From Microvirga splendida (lineage in GTDB: Bacteria > Pseudomonadota > Alphaproteobacteria > Rhizobiales > Beijerinckiaceae), in assembly GCF_016427565.1 (NCBI RefSeq), contig NZ_JAELXT010000013.1:1-64000 (forward strand): a stretch of DNA of 64,000 nt, read 5' to 3'. The notes below the pieces were generated by a model that was not told where the DNA came from, made no database searches, and worked only from the letters and a program-made list of their open reading frames with translations. This document shows positions 17,958-26,426 of the stretch, one piece after another; position 1 is the stretch's first letter, and every line of letters begins with the position of its first letter. A program made the position numbers and the translations under genes.

Positions 17958-17982
17958 GCCTGCCTCGTTGAATGAGGCAGGC
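17958..17982 (+). terminator. Hairpin after ornithine decarboxylase
   Basis: GCCTGCCTC at 17958-17966 pairs perfectly with GAGGCAGGC at 17974-17982 around a 7-nt loop, 10 bases past the stop codon. No T-run follows, so it may attenuate or stabilise rather than fully terminate. Confidence 0.55.
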
Positions 17983-18076
17983 ACCAACCTCACCCAATTT
18001 GTCCCGGACGGCCGGCGCGAGTTCGCGTCGGTGCGAGGGCTGTCGCTCACCCCATGCGTTCTGGGAGGCCACGGCC

Positions 18077-18649
18077 ATGATCACGATCCGCGAAGAAGCC
18101 TTCCGCGATGTCGAGCCGCGCGAGGCGCTGCTCGACGCCTGCTTCGGACCCGCCCGGTTCCAGAAGACCTGCGAGCGCCTGCGCGAGGGCAGGATGCCGG
18201 CCGACGGACTGTCGCTGGTCATCGACCGCGATGACGAGGTCATCGGCACGGTGCGCCTGTGGCACGTCTCGGCCGGCCCGAACCGTCCGGCGCTCATGCT
18301 GGGCCCTATCGCCATCGACCCATCCGTGCAGAGCCTCGGCCTCGGCGGAAAGCTGATGCGCGAGGCGCTCAACCGCGCCGCCGGCCTCGGCCACGAGGCC
18401 GTGCTGCTGGTGGGCGATGCGCCCTATTACGAGCGCTTCGGCTTCTCGACGGAGAAGACCGGCTCCCTGTGGCTGCCGGGTCCTTACGAGCGAGGCCGCT
18501 TCCTCGCGCTGGAACTCGAAGAGGGTGCTCTCGATGGCGCGCGCGGTCTCGTGTCCGCGACCGGTCCGTTGGAGCAGAAGCCGGATCTCGGCGCCCTCGT
18601 GGCCGCCGCAGCGCAAGGCGCTTGGGCCGGTCTGCGCTCGGCCCACTGA
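18077..18649 (+). CDS. GNAT family N-acetyltransferase (YhbS-like)
   Basis: A 190-residue acetyltransferase. The acetyl-CoA binding motif A is seen as LGPIAIDPSVQSLGLGGKLM near residue 78, and motif B as PYYERFGFST near residue 118. A helical extension follows. The ATG at 18077 is preceded by GGGAGG with 8-base spacing. Its place behind ornithine decarboxylase makes a polyamine or amino-acid substrate possible, but nothing in the sequence proves it. Confidence 0.83.
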   Translation: MITIREEAFRDVEPREALLDACFGPARFQKTCERLREGRMPADGLSLVIDRDDEVIGTVRLWHVSAGPNRPALMLGPIAIDPSVQSLGLGGKLMREALNRAAGLGHEAVLLVGDAPYYERFGFSTEKTGSLWLPGPYERGRFLALELEEGALDGARGLVSATGPLEQKPDLGALVAAAAQGAWAGLRSAH

Positions 18650-18698
18650 GCATCGGGCCCAAAAGTGGATTTGCACTTTTGGGATCCATCCGATGCTC
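18648..18698. repeat. Nested palindromic element (bidirectional terminator-like)
   Basis: An outer 9-bp repeat (GAGCATCGG with CCGATGCTC) encloses an inner perfect 10-bp stem (CCCAAAAGTG with CACTTTTGGG, loop GATTTG). It starts at the stop of the acetyltransferase gene and lies before the converging MFS gene, so it can end transcripts from both sides. Shorter related words (CCGGATTCCACTTTTCCG) follow at about 18732, suggesting a dispersed repeat family. Confidence 0.65.
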
Positions 18699-18766
18699 CA
18701 CTTAGGAAGAGTGTATCGTTCGGAGCGGAAATCCGGATTCCACTTTTCCGCACGATGCGCTAACCG

Positions 18767-19996
18767 CTATCCTTCCGAGGGCCGCAACCGCGCGGCTCTC
18801 GGATTCGGCAGCGCAAAAGTGACGGCCGCCGCCGCCAGCATATAGACGACGAAGCCGAGGCAGATCGCCTCCAGGCTGATTCCGGCATCGAACAGCAAGC
18901 CGATGGCGCCGGGCGTTGCGGCCGAGGCCACCACCATGATGGCGCCCGCCAGCGCGCGAATCTTGCCCAGATGCGTGGTGCCGAACAGTTCGGCCAGAAC
19001 GGCCGCGATCACCACGTTGGTGCAGCCCGAGGTGAGGCCGATCAGCCCGAAGAACACGAGCGGCAGGAACGGCGCGTCGAACAGGGCCAGCGTGAAGGAC
19101 GCCGCAATCATGCCGGCCAGGTAGAAATGACTGAGCCGCACCGCTCCGAATCGATCCACGAAACTGCCCGCCGACATGGCAACGACCACGGAGACCAGTG
19201 CGAAAAGCGTGATGCTGCTTGCCAGCAGCTCCAGGGACCAGCCCTTCACCTCGGCAATGAAGCGCTGATGGAAGAAATAAGCCGTCATGATGGCCGGGTA
19301 GCCGATCATGGTGGGAACCAGCGCGAGAAAGCGCCAGTCGCGTAAGGTATCGATCCAGCGAGGTCCTGGACCGCTTGCGGCTTTTCTCCGTGCGGATCCC
19401 TCGAGGTCCGGGTCCTTGCGCCGGATCAGAAGCCCCAGCAGCCAGCCGAGGCCGAGAGCCACCGCGATGGCCAGCGCAGCGGTGCGCCAGGTGCCGGTCC
19501 AGCCGATGGCTGTGATCAGCGCGATGGCAATGGCTGGAAAGATCGCCTCGCCGGCCGGAAAGCCCAGAGCCGCGACGCCCAAAGCCCTCCCGCGCACGCC
19601 CTCGTCGAGGCGTGCGGTGCTCATCACGCCCGCATGGCTCAGCATGCCCTGGCCGAAGAGGCGCAGGGCGAACAGGCTCAGGCCCAGGGCGATCACGTTC
19701 GGCGCCAGCGACAGGCTGAGCGCCGCCGCGGCGAGACCGAGCATGGCCGTGGTGGCGTAAAGTCGGATGTCGACCCGGTCGATCACGCTGCCGACCCAGA
19801 TCATCAGCAGGCCCGAGGACAGGGTCGCCAGGGAATAGATCGACCCGAAGGCGCCATGGGTCAGGCCGAAGGCGGCGCGGATATCGGGCCCCGACAGGGA
19901 GATGAAGAAGGTCTGGCCGAAGGAGGACAGGAAAGTCAGGGCAAAACCCAGGCCGATCACCCGCCCGTGGCGCATGAGGAGTTCGTGAAATGTCAT
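18767..19996 (-). CDS. MFS transporter
   Basis: A 409-residue major facilitator protein with twelve hydrophobic helices and a basic central loop (LIRRKDPDLEGSARRK). The helix 2-3 loop motif appears as VGSVIDRVDIRLY and the mirrored loop in the second half as AGSFVDRFGAVRL. The overall pattern is closest to monocarboxylate-type or sugar-phosphate-like MFS carriers, with no clear substrate. It is transcribed against the polyamine genes on both sides and so looks like an insertion between the acetyltransferase and homospermidine synthase genes. Confidence 0.87.
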   Translation of the reverse strand: MTFHELLMRHGRVIGLGFALTFLSSFGQTFFISLSGPDIRAAFGLTHGAFGSIYSLATLSSGLLMIWVGSVIDRVDIRLYATTAMLGLAAAALSLSLAPNVIALGLSLFALRLFGQGMLSHAGVMSTARLDEGVRGRALGVAALGFPAGEAIFPAIAIALITAIGWTGTWRTAALAIAVALGLGWLLGLLIRRKDPDLEGSARRKAASGPGPRWIDTLRDWRFLALVPTMIGYPAIMTAYFFHQRFIAEVKGWSLELLASSITLFALVSVVVAMSAGSFVDRFGAVRLSHFYLAGMIAASFTLALFDAPFLPLVFFGLIGLTSGCTNVVIAAVLAELFGTTHLGKIRALAGAIMVVASAATPGAIGLLFDAGISLEAICLGFVVYMLAAAAVTFALPNPRAARLRPSEG

Positions 19997-20245
19997 CGGT
20001 CGTGGTCAGGTGGAGGGTCGAGGGGCTCTAACATGAAGCCCTGTTTCACAATGTCGAGCGCGAAAACGGCATGGCTGGCCTGTGTCGTCATCCGGCCGTT
20101 GCCATCCGCAGGGGAAAAAGTCATCCATTGCCCGGAAAGGCCCCCAGGCATTGACCCCAGGGGCTGCTCAATCCTAGATGCGCCCGAAATTCGACATCCA
20201 GCGTTGACTCCCTTCCATCGCTGCTTTCGCAAGGAGACAGATCTG

Positions 20246-21676
20246 ATGACCACCTGGCCCGTTCATGGTCGCATCACCGGCCCGATCGTGATGATCGGCT
20301 TCGGCTCGATCGGCAAAGGCATGCTGCCCCTGATCGAGCGGCATTTCGAGTTCGACAAGAACCGGTTCACGGTCATCGATCCGGTCGACACTGACCGCTC
20401 CATGCTCGACGTGCGCGGCATCGACCTCGTTCACAAGGCTCTCACCCGCGACAACTACCGCGAGATCCTCACTCCCCTGCTGACGGAGGGCGGCGGACAG
20501 GGCTTCTGCGTGAACCTGTCGGTGGACACCTCCTCGCGGGACATCATGGAGCTGTGCCGGGAACTCGGCGCGCTCTACATCGACACGGTGGCCGAGCCAT
20601 GGGCCGGCTTCTACTTCGACAAGGACGCAGGCCCTTCCGATCGCACCAACTACATGCTGCGCGAGAACATCCTCGATGCGCGCCGCCAGAACCCCGGCGG
20701 CCCCACGGCGGTGAATTGCTGCGGCGCCAATCCCGGGATGGTGTCGTGGTTCGTCAAGCAGGCGCTTCTCAACATCGCCAAGGACACCGGCATCGCGCAC
20801 GACGAGCCGCAGTCCCGCGAGGATTGGGCGCGCCTCATGCAGCGCGTAGGCGTGAAAGGCATCCACATCGCCGAGCGCGACACCCAGCGCGCGGAGCATC
20901 CCAAGCCCATGGGCGTCTTCGTGAACACCTGGTCCGTGGAGGGCTTCGTGTCGGAAGGCATGCAGCCGGCGGAACTCGGCTGGGGCACGCATGAAACCTG
21001 GATGCCGGAGAACGGCCGCACGCACGACAAGGGCTGCGGCGCCGCGATCTACCTGCTCCAGCCCGGCGCCAACACCCGCGTCCGGTCCTGGTGCCCCACG
21101 CCCGGCCCGCAATACGGCTTCCTGGTCACGCACAACGAGGCGATCTCGATCGCGGATTACTTCACCGTCCGCGAGGGCGACAAGGTCGCCTACCGGCCGA
21201 CCTGCCACTACGCCTATCACCCGGCCAACGACGCGGTGCTGTCGCTGCACGAGATGTTCGGCAATGCGGGAAAGGTGCAGGAGAAGCACCACATCCTCAC
21301 CGAGGACGAGATCGTCGACGGCAAGGACGAACTCGGCGTGCTGCTCTACGGCCACGGCAAGAACGCCTATTGGTACGGCTCGCAACTCTCTATCGAGGAG
21401 ACGCGCAAGCTCGCGCCCTACCAGAACGCCACCGGCCTGCAGGTGACCTCGGCGGTGCTCGCCGGCATGGTCTGGGCCTTGGAGAACCCGGATGCCGGCA
21501 TCGTGGAGGCCGACGACATCGACTTCCGCCGCTGCCTCCAGGTGCAGACGCCCTATCTCGGCCCGGTTGTCGGTGTCTATACGGACTGGACGCCCCTCGA
21601 CGACCGTCCCGGCTTCTTCCCGGAGGATATCGACACCTCCGATCCGTGGCAGTTCCGGAACATTCTGGTGCGGTAA
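20246..21676 (+). CDS. hss: Homospermidine synthase
   Basis: A 476-residue NAD-dependent enzyme that joins two putrescine units (or putrescine and spermidine) to give sym-homospermidine, the main triamine of many alphaproteobacteria. It belongs to the saccharopine dehydrogenase-like family: the Rossmann motif VMIGFGSIGKGMLP is near residue 14, and conserved segments include DTVAEPWAGFY, CCGANPGMVSWFV and the C-terminal PYLGPVVGVYTDWTPL. ATG at 20246 follows AAGGAGA at 20231-20237. It completes the pathway started by ornithine decarboxylase at 16793. Confidence 0.93.
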   Translation: MTTWPVHGRITGPIVMIGFGSIGKGMLPLIERHFEFDKNRFTVIDPVDTDRSMLDVRGIDLVHKALTRDNYREILTPLLTEGGGQGFCVNLSVDTSSRDIMELCRELGALYIDTVAEPWAGFYFDKDAGPSDRTNYMLRENILDARRQNPGGPTAVNCCGANPGMVSWFVKQALLNIAKDTGIAHDEPQSREDWARLMQRVGVKGIHIAERDTQRAEHPKPMGVFVNTWSVEGFVSEGMQPAELGWGTHETWMPENGRTHDKGCGAAIYLLQPGANTRVRSWCPTPGPQYGFLVTHNEAISIADYFTVREGDKVAYRPTCHYAYHPANDAVLSLHEMFGNAGKVQEKHHILTEDEIVDGKDELGVLLYGHGKNAYWYGSQLSIEETRKLAPYQNATGLQVTSAVLAGMVWALENPDAGIVEADDIDFRRCLQVQTPYLGPVVGVYTDWTPLDDRPGFFPEDIDTSDPWQFRNILVR

Positions 21677-21685
21677 CGATCATTA

Positions 21686-21714
21686 TCCTGGCCGACCTCA
21701 AGGGTCGGCCAGGA
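21686..21714 (+). terminator. Strong hairpin after homospermidine synthase
   Basis: A perfect 12-bp stem (TCCTGGCCGACC with GGTCGGCCAGGA) and a 5-nt loop, 10 bases after the stop. No T-run follows and the next gene begins 20 bases later, so it may be a partial terminator or a processing/stability element. Confidence 0.6.
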
Positions 21715-21734
21715 TCGATACGGAACAGGCCCGC

Positions 21735-22073
21735 ATGCCCCACTTCGACGAATTCTACGCCAACAAACTCCGCGGCGGTCTCGGCGTCACCGATGCCGAC
21801 AGCGTGCTCGACCTGCGGGGCGCCTCCCGCGAGCAGGCCTCGGCTTCATTGCAGGATATGCTGGAGCGCAGCCGCTTTTCCCAGGCCAAAGCGGTCGCCA
21901 TCCGGCTCGAACCGCCGCCGGAGGGCGGGGGCGAGACCCTGTTCCAGCCGGTCGGCAAGGCGTTGCTGGAGGCCAAGAAGCGCGGCTGGATCGACCGGCT
22001 GCAGACCCTGCCGGCGCAGGATGGACTGGGCTTTTATGTGGTGCTTGCCGGAAAGCCGGAGCTGGAGGCCTGA
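21735..22073 (+). CDS. Small protein with LDLRG motif, unknown function
   Basis: A 112-residue protein. After a short N-terminus it has SVLDLRGASREQASASLQDML, which looks like the first strand and helix of Smr (small MutS-related) domains (usually LDLHG), but the Smr glycine loop that follows is absent or replaced by a Pro/Glu-rich insert. The C-terminus GLGFYVVLAGKPELEA is beta-strand-like. It may be co-transcribed with homospermidine synthase across the hairpin. Smr relationship is only a hint. Confidence 0.6.
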   Translation: MPHFDEFYANKLRGGLGVTDADSVLDLRGASREQASASLQDMLERSRFSQAKAVAIRLEPPPEGGGETLFQPVGKALLEAKKRGWIDRLQTLPAQDGLGFYVVLAGKPELEA

Positions 22074-22078
22074 AAGCC

Positions 22079-22603
22079 TCAGGCCTGAACCGGCTTCGGA
22101 TGCCGGCGCGGGCGCCGGAAGAGACTGCGCAGGAAGACCGACAGCAGAAGCAGGCCGCCCCAGACCGCGACGAAGCCGGCGGCTGCCGAGAGAACGCCTT
22201 CCTCCGTAACCGGCACGGCCGGCTCGAAGTCGCGCGACACGGCTTCCATGATGTCCGTATCCCCGTCACGCACCATCAGGGCGATGCGGGAGAAGGAGCC
22301 CGCCTCCAGCATCGCCGCGCGGTGCGCTTCCAAGCGGCCCAAGCGTTCGACATTGGCCTCCATGGCCGCGCCTTGGCGGCTGACGAAATCGTCGGTGTTG
22401 GAGCGCAGGCGCGCAATGGCGCTCTCCCGCGTCTCGCCGCTCACTTGAGCATCTGTGTCGAAGCGTGTGATCACCTGCCGCAGCTCGTCGACCGCGCCGC
22501 CCAGGCGCTGGCGATATTGCTGCGCGAATTCAGGCCCCTGCGAGGCAACGCCGCCGCCGAGGAGCCCGAGACCGAAGGCAATGATGCGGACGATCCGGGA
22601 CAA
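22079..22603 (-). CDS. DUF2937 family membrane protein
   Basis: A 174-residue protein with a hydrophobic N-terminal segment (IIAFGLGLLGGGVASQG), a long helical periplasmic-type middle (PEFAQQYRQRLGGAVDELRQV) and a C-terminal transmembrane helix (FVAVWGGLLLLSVFL) followed by a basic tail. This matches DUF2937, whose function is unknown. It starts with TTG at 22603, supported by an excellent AGGAGG site at 6-base spacing that overlaps the stop region of the preceding gene, so it is the last gene of the WD40 operon. Confidence 0.78.
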   Translation of the reverse strand: MSRIVRIIAFGLGLLGGGVASQGPEFAQQYRQRLGGAVDELRQVITRFDTDAQVSGETRESAIARLRSNTDDFVSRQGAAMEANVERLGRLEAHRAAMLEAGSFSRIALMVRDGDTDIMEAVSRDFEPAVPVTEEGVLSAAAGFVAVWGGLLLLSVFLRSLFRRPRRHPKPVQA

Positions 22604-22614
22604 GCTTGACCTCC

Positions 22615-22905
22615 TTACCCGTCAAGAGCGGCGAGGATATCTTGTTCCATCACCTCATCCAGGGGCTTGGCCACCTTGAGCGCCCTGGTCTTCCGGCCCG
22701 GCTCCATCACCAGAATGACCGTCTCGATGCCTGGGCAGCCAGGGTCATTGCAGGCGATCTCGTTGACCGCGTAGGCCGTCTCAGGCGAGGCCGCAATGAC
22801 CGAGCGGGCGAGTTCCTTCACCCGCTCGACCGCCTGCTTGTCGGGCTTGGGCAAACCGAAGGTCCCCCGCATGAAGGCGCCGAAGAGAGCCACCGGCGAC
22901 CTCAT
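22615..22905 (-). CDS. Conserved small protein with CNDPGCPG motif
   Basis: A 96-residue protein. The core AVNEIACNDPGCPGIETVILVMEPG carries two cysteines spaced five residues apart, which could bind a metal, and the tail VAKPLDEVMEQDILAAL is helical. I know similar small proteins beside CobW GTPase and WD40 genes in rhizobia but no assigned function. The ATG at 22905 overlaps the WD40 stop by 4 bases (ATGA), showing tight coupling; the long frame upstream is a shadow of the WD40 gene. Confidence 0.72.
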   Translation of the reverse strand: MRSPVALFGAFMRGTFGLPKPDKQAVERVKELARSVIAASPETAYAVNEIACNDPGCPGIETVILVMEPGRKTRALKVAKPLDEVMEQDILAALDG

Positions 22906-23909
22906 GCGGGCAGGGTCAGGATGCCGGCCTGACCGTCGTCGCAGCCGAAAGCCAAGCGTTTGCCGGGTTTGTCCCAGGCCATCGCCGTGATGCCGCTGCC
23001 CTTGATGGCCGGGCGCACCAGCAGCTCGGAGGCGTCGGTGAGGCGGATGAGCAGGATGCAGCCGTCCTCGTAGCCCACCGCGAGCACATAGGTGTTCGGG
23101 TGGAAGGCCACCCGGCTGACCTTGGCATGTCTGACGCCGCATTCCCGCGGGGCCTTGCCCATGGGGCCTTCCTTCGACTCGAAGGGCCAGATGATGGCGG
23201 CTTCGGCCCCGGAGGTGGCGAGCCACTTGCCGTCGCCCGACCAGGAGAAGGAGCGCGTCTTCGACGGATAGCCGCTCATGCGCATGTGCCCCTTGTCTGG
23301 GATGAGCCGCCATCCGTGAAGGGCGTTCTCCTGCATGGACGTCACCACGAAGCGGGCATCCGGCGACCAGGTGACGTCGATATGCGAGCCTTTCCATTCG
23401 AGGCCCTCGGGCTTGGCCTCCACGTTGGGGAACCAGAGCGTGGCGCCGTTGTAATGGGAGATCGCCAGACGATAGCCCTTGGGCGCGAAGGCGAGGCCGC
23501 GGGCTGTGGAGGGAACCTCAAGGGTCTTCGCACGCCCCTTGTCGTCGTGGGCGATGACGCGCTTGCCCGCCGCATAGGCGAAGGCACCGCCCGCATTGAC
23601 CGCGAGCGCGTCGATCCAGGCGCCCTTGGCTTCGGCGAGCGTCCTGGTGGAGCCGTCAGCGCCCGTGACGGCGACGCGGCCGTCGTCACCGCCGGTGACG
23701 AAGCGCTCGCCGTCGCTCGCCGCCGCCAGAACGCCCGCATCCGGATGGGCCTCGACCCGGTGGGTCTCGCCGTCTTTTGCCAGCACGACGCCGCCGTCGC
23801 CGAGGCCAAAGGCCACCGTGGCTTTCAGCCAGCCTATGCCCGTCACATGAGATCCCACGGTCAGGGGCGTCACGCTTTGGGTCAGAGACGGGGCGGTTCC
23901 TGCGGTCAT
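22902..23909 (-). CDS. WD40 repeat protein associated with the zinc locus
   Basis: A 335-residue soluble beta-propeller protein. Degenerate WD40 blades are seen as repeated motifs such as GERFVTGGDDGRVAVTG, VTWSPDARFVVTSMQ, FSWSGDGKWLATSG, VAFHPNTYVLAVGYEDG and MAWDKPGKRLAFGCDDG, about seven in all. No enzyme motif is present, so it likely acts as a protein scaffold in the cytoplasm (no signal peptide). It lies near a CobW GTPase and a metal ABC importer, a combination I associate with zinc homeostasis in alphaproteobacteria. Confidence 0.85.
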   Translation of the reverse strand: MTAGTAPSLTQSVTPLTVGSHVTGIGWLKATVAFGLGDGGVVLAKDGETHRVEAHPDAGVLAAASDGERFVTGGDDGRVAVTGADGSTRTLAEAKGAWIDALAVNAGGAFAYAAGKRVIAHDDKGRAKTLEVPSTARGLAFAPKGYRLAISHYNGATLWFPNVEAKPEGLEWKGSHIDVTWSPDARFVVTSMQENALHGWRLIPDKGHMRMSGYPSKTRSFSWSGDGKWLATSGAEAAIIWPFESKEGPMGKAPRECGVRHAKVSRVAFHPNTYVLAVGYEDGCILLIRLTDASELLVRPAIKGSGITAMAWDKPGKRLAFGCDDGQAGILTLPA

Positions 23910-24082
23910 CGAGCAATTCCTTCAGATGGGATGCCCATAGCACAAAACTGCAAAACCGGGGCAAGCCGTCACGGGGCTAGGGTGTGTGCCGGCCAGATGT
24001 CCGGAAGAGCTAAGACCTTTGCGCCTTAGACCTGCCGGGACACCGCACCGATGATGCGCGTTCTCGAATCAGGAGCGACATA

Positions 24083-24325
24083 ATGCGGATCTTGCCTCTG
24101 ATCACCCTTGCCATCGCGATCGCCATGCCGATGGGCCTTGCAGCCCAGGAGCAGCGCGGCGTCACCTCGACGAGGGAGGCCGTGAAGGCCGCCTGCCAGA
24201 GGGACGCCCGCCTGATCTACCGGACAGGCGGCAGGACGCTGCCTGAAGTCCGCGCGCAGATGATCGCCGCGCGCAGAGCTTATGTCAGGGACTGCCTGGC
24301 GAAGGGGGTTGCGGCCGCCGGCTGA
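24083..24325 (+). CDS. Small secreted protein of unknown function
   Basis: An 80-residue protein with a signal peptide (MRILPLITLAIAIAMPMGLAAQ) and a mature part of about 58 residues. It contains two cysteines (VKAACQRDA and VRDCLAKG) likely to form a disulfide and is rich in Arg and Ala. It is encoded on the strand opposite to its metal-locus neighbours. The pattern resembles short periplasmic proteins of the PsiF kind, but I cannot assign a family. Confidence 0.6.
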   Translation: MRILPLITLAIAIAMPMGLAAQEQRGVTSTREAVKAACQRDARLIYRTGGRTLPEVRAQMIAARRAYVRDCLAKGVAAAG

Positions 24326-24357
24326 GCCGCAAACCCTCCTGACCTTTTCTGATCCTC

Positions 24358-25329
24358 TTATGCCGCGCAGGCGAGAAAGCCTTCGCGGATCGCCTTCTCG
24401 TTCAGGTCGCGGCCGATGAACACGACCTTGGAGGTGTGCTTCTCGCCCGGTTTCCACTCGCCCTGCACGTCCCCGTCCAGGATCATGTGAACGCCCTGGA
24501 ACACGAAGCGCTTCGGCTCGTTCGGGAACGCCACGATCCCCTTGCAGCGCAGGATGTTCGGCCCCTCTACCTGGGTGAGGTTCGAGATCCACGGCATGAA
24601 CTTCTCCGGATCGACCTCGCCATCGTGGTGCACGGCGACGGACTGCATCTCCTCGTCGTGATGATGGTGATGACCTTCCTCCAGGAAGTTCGGCTCCAGC
24701 TCGATGATGCGGTCGAGATCGAAGGCCTTGCGGTCGAGCACCTCGGCGATGGGAATCGCCGCGTTCTGCGTGCGATGGAGCTTGGCATAGGGGTTGATGG
24801 CGCGGATGCGGGCCTCGACCTCCGCAAGCTCCTGCTCGTTCACGAGATCGATCTTGTTGAGGATGATCACGTCGGCGAAGGCGATCTGGTTCTTGGCCTC
24901 GGGCGCATCTTTCAGCCGGTCGGAGAGCCACTTGGCGTCGGCCACCGTCACCACCGCGTCGAGGCGGGCGGTGTCGGACACGTCCTGGTCCATGAAGAAG
25001 GTCTGAGCCACGGGAGCCGGATCAGCCAGGCCCGTGGTCTCGACGATGATGGCGTCGAACTTTCCTTTTCGCTTCATCAGCCCGTCGAGGATGCGGATCA
25101 GGTCGCCGCGCACGGTGCAGCAGATGCAGCCGTTGTTCATCTCGAACACTTCCTCGTCGGCGCCGACGACAAGCTCGTTGTCGATGCCGATCTCGCCGAA
25201 CTCGTTGACGATCACGGCATATTTCTTGCCGTGCTGCTCGGTGAGGATGCGGTTGAGAAGGGTCGTCTTGCCGGCGCCGAGATAGCCTGTGAGGACAGTG
25301 ACGGGGATCTTGTCGGTCATCGCGTTCAT
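24358..25329 (-). CDS. CobW/ZigA family GTPase, zinc metallochaperone
   Basis: A 323-residue G3E GTPase. Walker A is [10 protein letters not shown] near residue 14, the metal-binding CxCC motif is [12 protein letters not shown] near residue 70, and the guanine specificity motif appears as ILNKIDL near residue 155. A His-rich loop ([11 protein letters not shown]) lies near residue 220, and the CobW C-terminal domain follows. Such proteins hand zinc to client enzymes under scarcity. The ATG at 25329 has AAGGA upstream; ATG at 25320 and TTG at 25335 are alternatives. It lies downstream of the metal-binding protein gene in the same orientation, separated by a palindromic repeat. Confidence 0.9.
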   Translation of the reverse strand: MNAMTDKIPVTVLTGYLGAGKTTLLNRILTEQHGKKYAVIVNEFGEIGIDNELVVGADEEVFEMNNGCICCTVRGDLIRILDGLMKRKGKFDAIIVETTGLADPAPVAQTFFMDQDVSDTARLDAVVTVADAKWLSDRLKDAPEAKNQIAFADVIILNKIDLVNEQELAEVEARIRAINPYAKLHRTQNAAIPIAEVLDRKAFDLDRIIELEPNFLEEGHHHHHDEEMQSVAVHHDGEVDPEKFMPWISNLTQVEGPNILRCKGIVAFPNEPKRFVFQGVHMILDGDVQGEWKPGEKHTSKVVFIGRDLNEKAIREGFLACAA

Positions 25330-25346
25330 CCGCAACGTTCATCCTT

Positions 25347-25471
25347 CCCTTGAGGGGGAGGATCGGCCGAACAGGCCGAGGTGGGGTGGAAACACCATAC
25401 TGAGTGAGGTCGCGCTGCCACCCCACCCCGGAGCGCTTGCGCGCTCCGACCCTCCCCCTCGCAGGGGAGGG
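25347..25471. repeat. Palindromic intergenic repeat between the metal-binding protein and CobW genes
   Basis: Left arm words (CCCTTGAGGGGGAGGATCGG, CCGAGGTGGGGTGG) recur as complements on the right (CCACCCCACCCCGGAGCG, CCCTCCCCCTCGCAGGGGAGGG), giving a long imperfect inverted repeat with an inner GGAGCGCTTGCGCGCTCC hairpin. It fits a REP-like dispersed element and may reduce read-through into the CobW gene. Confidence 0.65.
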
Positions 25472-25476
25472 TATTC

Positions 25477-26406
25477 TCAGCTCGACAGTGCCGCGCTGAA
25501 GGCCCTTATATTGTGTCTCATCATGTCAATGTAAGTGCCGGCGGGGCCGCCGGCCTCCGAGAGGGCGTCGGAATAGACCTGGGAGCCGACCTTGGCGCCG
25601 GTCTCCTTGGCGATGCGCTCCATGAGGCGGGCGTCGGAGACGTTCTCCACGAAGACAGCGGCGATCTTCTCGCGCTTGATCTGCTGGATGATCCGGGCCA
25701 CGTCCTTGGCCGAGGCCTCGGACTCGGTGGAGACGCCCTGGGGCGACACGAAGTCGATGCCGTAAGCATTCTCGAAATAGCGGAAGGCGTCGTGGGACGT
25801 GATGATCCTGCGGCGGTTGGCGGGAATGCTCGCCACGAGGCTCTTCACTTCCGCCTCAAGCTCGTCGAGCTGCTTGAGATAAGCGCTCGCATTCGCCTCA
25901 TAGGTGTCCTTGCCGGCCGCATCGGCGGCGATCAGGGCATCGCGGATATTGGCCACATAGGTCTTGGCATTGCCGATGCTCTGCCAGGCGTGCGGGTCGG
26001 ATCCGCCATGACCGTGGTCATGCCCGTGACCATGGCCGTCATCCTCGCCCTTCAGCGGCTTCACGCCCTTGGCGGCCTCGACCTTCGCGGCCTTGGTGCC
26101 CGAGGACTTCACGAGCCGGTCGATCCAGCCTTCGAACTTCAGCCCGTTGGTGAAGACGATCTTCGCTTCCGTCAGGCGCCGTCCATCCGCCGGCGTCGGC
26201 GAATACACGTGGGCGTCGCCGTTCGGGCCGACGAGGGTTGTCACCTCGACCCTCTCGCCGCCGACATTGCGCACCAGGTCGCCGAGGATCGAGAACGTCG
26301 CCACGACCTTCAGCTTCTCGGTCGTTTGAGCGCCTGCGGGAAACATGGACGCGGCAAGGGTGAGGCATCCTGCCAGCACGGACACGGCAGATCTTCTCGT
26401 CAGCAT
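25477..26406 (-). CDS. znuA: Metal ABC transporter substrate-binding protein (zinc type)
   Basis: A 309-residue periplasmic cluster-A-I binding protein with signal peptide (RRSAVSVLAGCLTLAASMFPAGAQ). Metal ligands of the family are apparent: His in GDAHVYSP near residue 67, His in SDPHAWQS near residue 140 and His in TSHDAFRYF near residue 203. A loop rich in His and Asp (DDGHGHGHDHGHGG) precedes the second ligand and is a zinc-importer mark, although manganese members exist. It is the third structural gene of the operon after ATPase and permease. Confidence 0.88.
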   Translation of the reverse strand: MLTRRSAVSVLAGCLTLAASMFPAGAQTTEKLKVVATFSILGDLVRNVGGERVEVTTLVGPNGDAHVYSPTPADGRRLTEAKIVFTNGLKFEGWIDRLVKSSGTKAAKVEAAKGVKPLKGEDDGHGHGHDHGHGGSDPHAWQSIGNAKTYVANIRDALIAADAAGKDTYEANASAYLKQLDELEAEVKSLVASIPANRRRIITSHDAFRYFENAYGIDFVSPQGVSTESEASAKDVARIIQQIKREKIAAVFVENVSDARLMERIAKETGAKVGSQVYSDALSEAGGPAGTYIDMMRHNIRAFSAALSS

Positions 26407-26426
26407 GGGTCGATCCTTTTGAAGGG

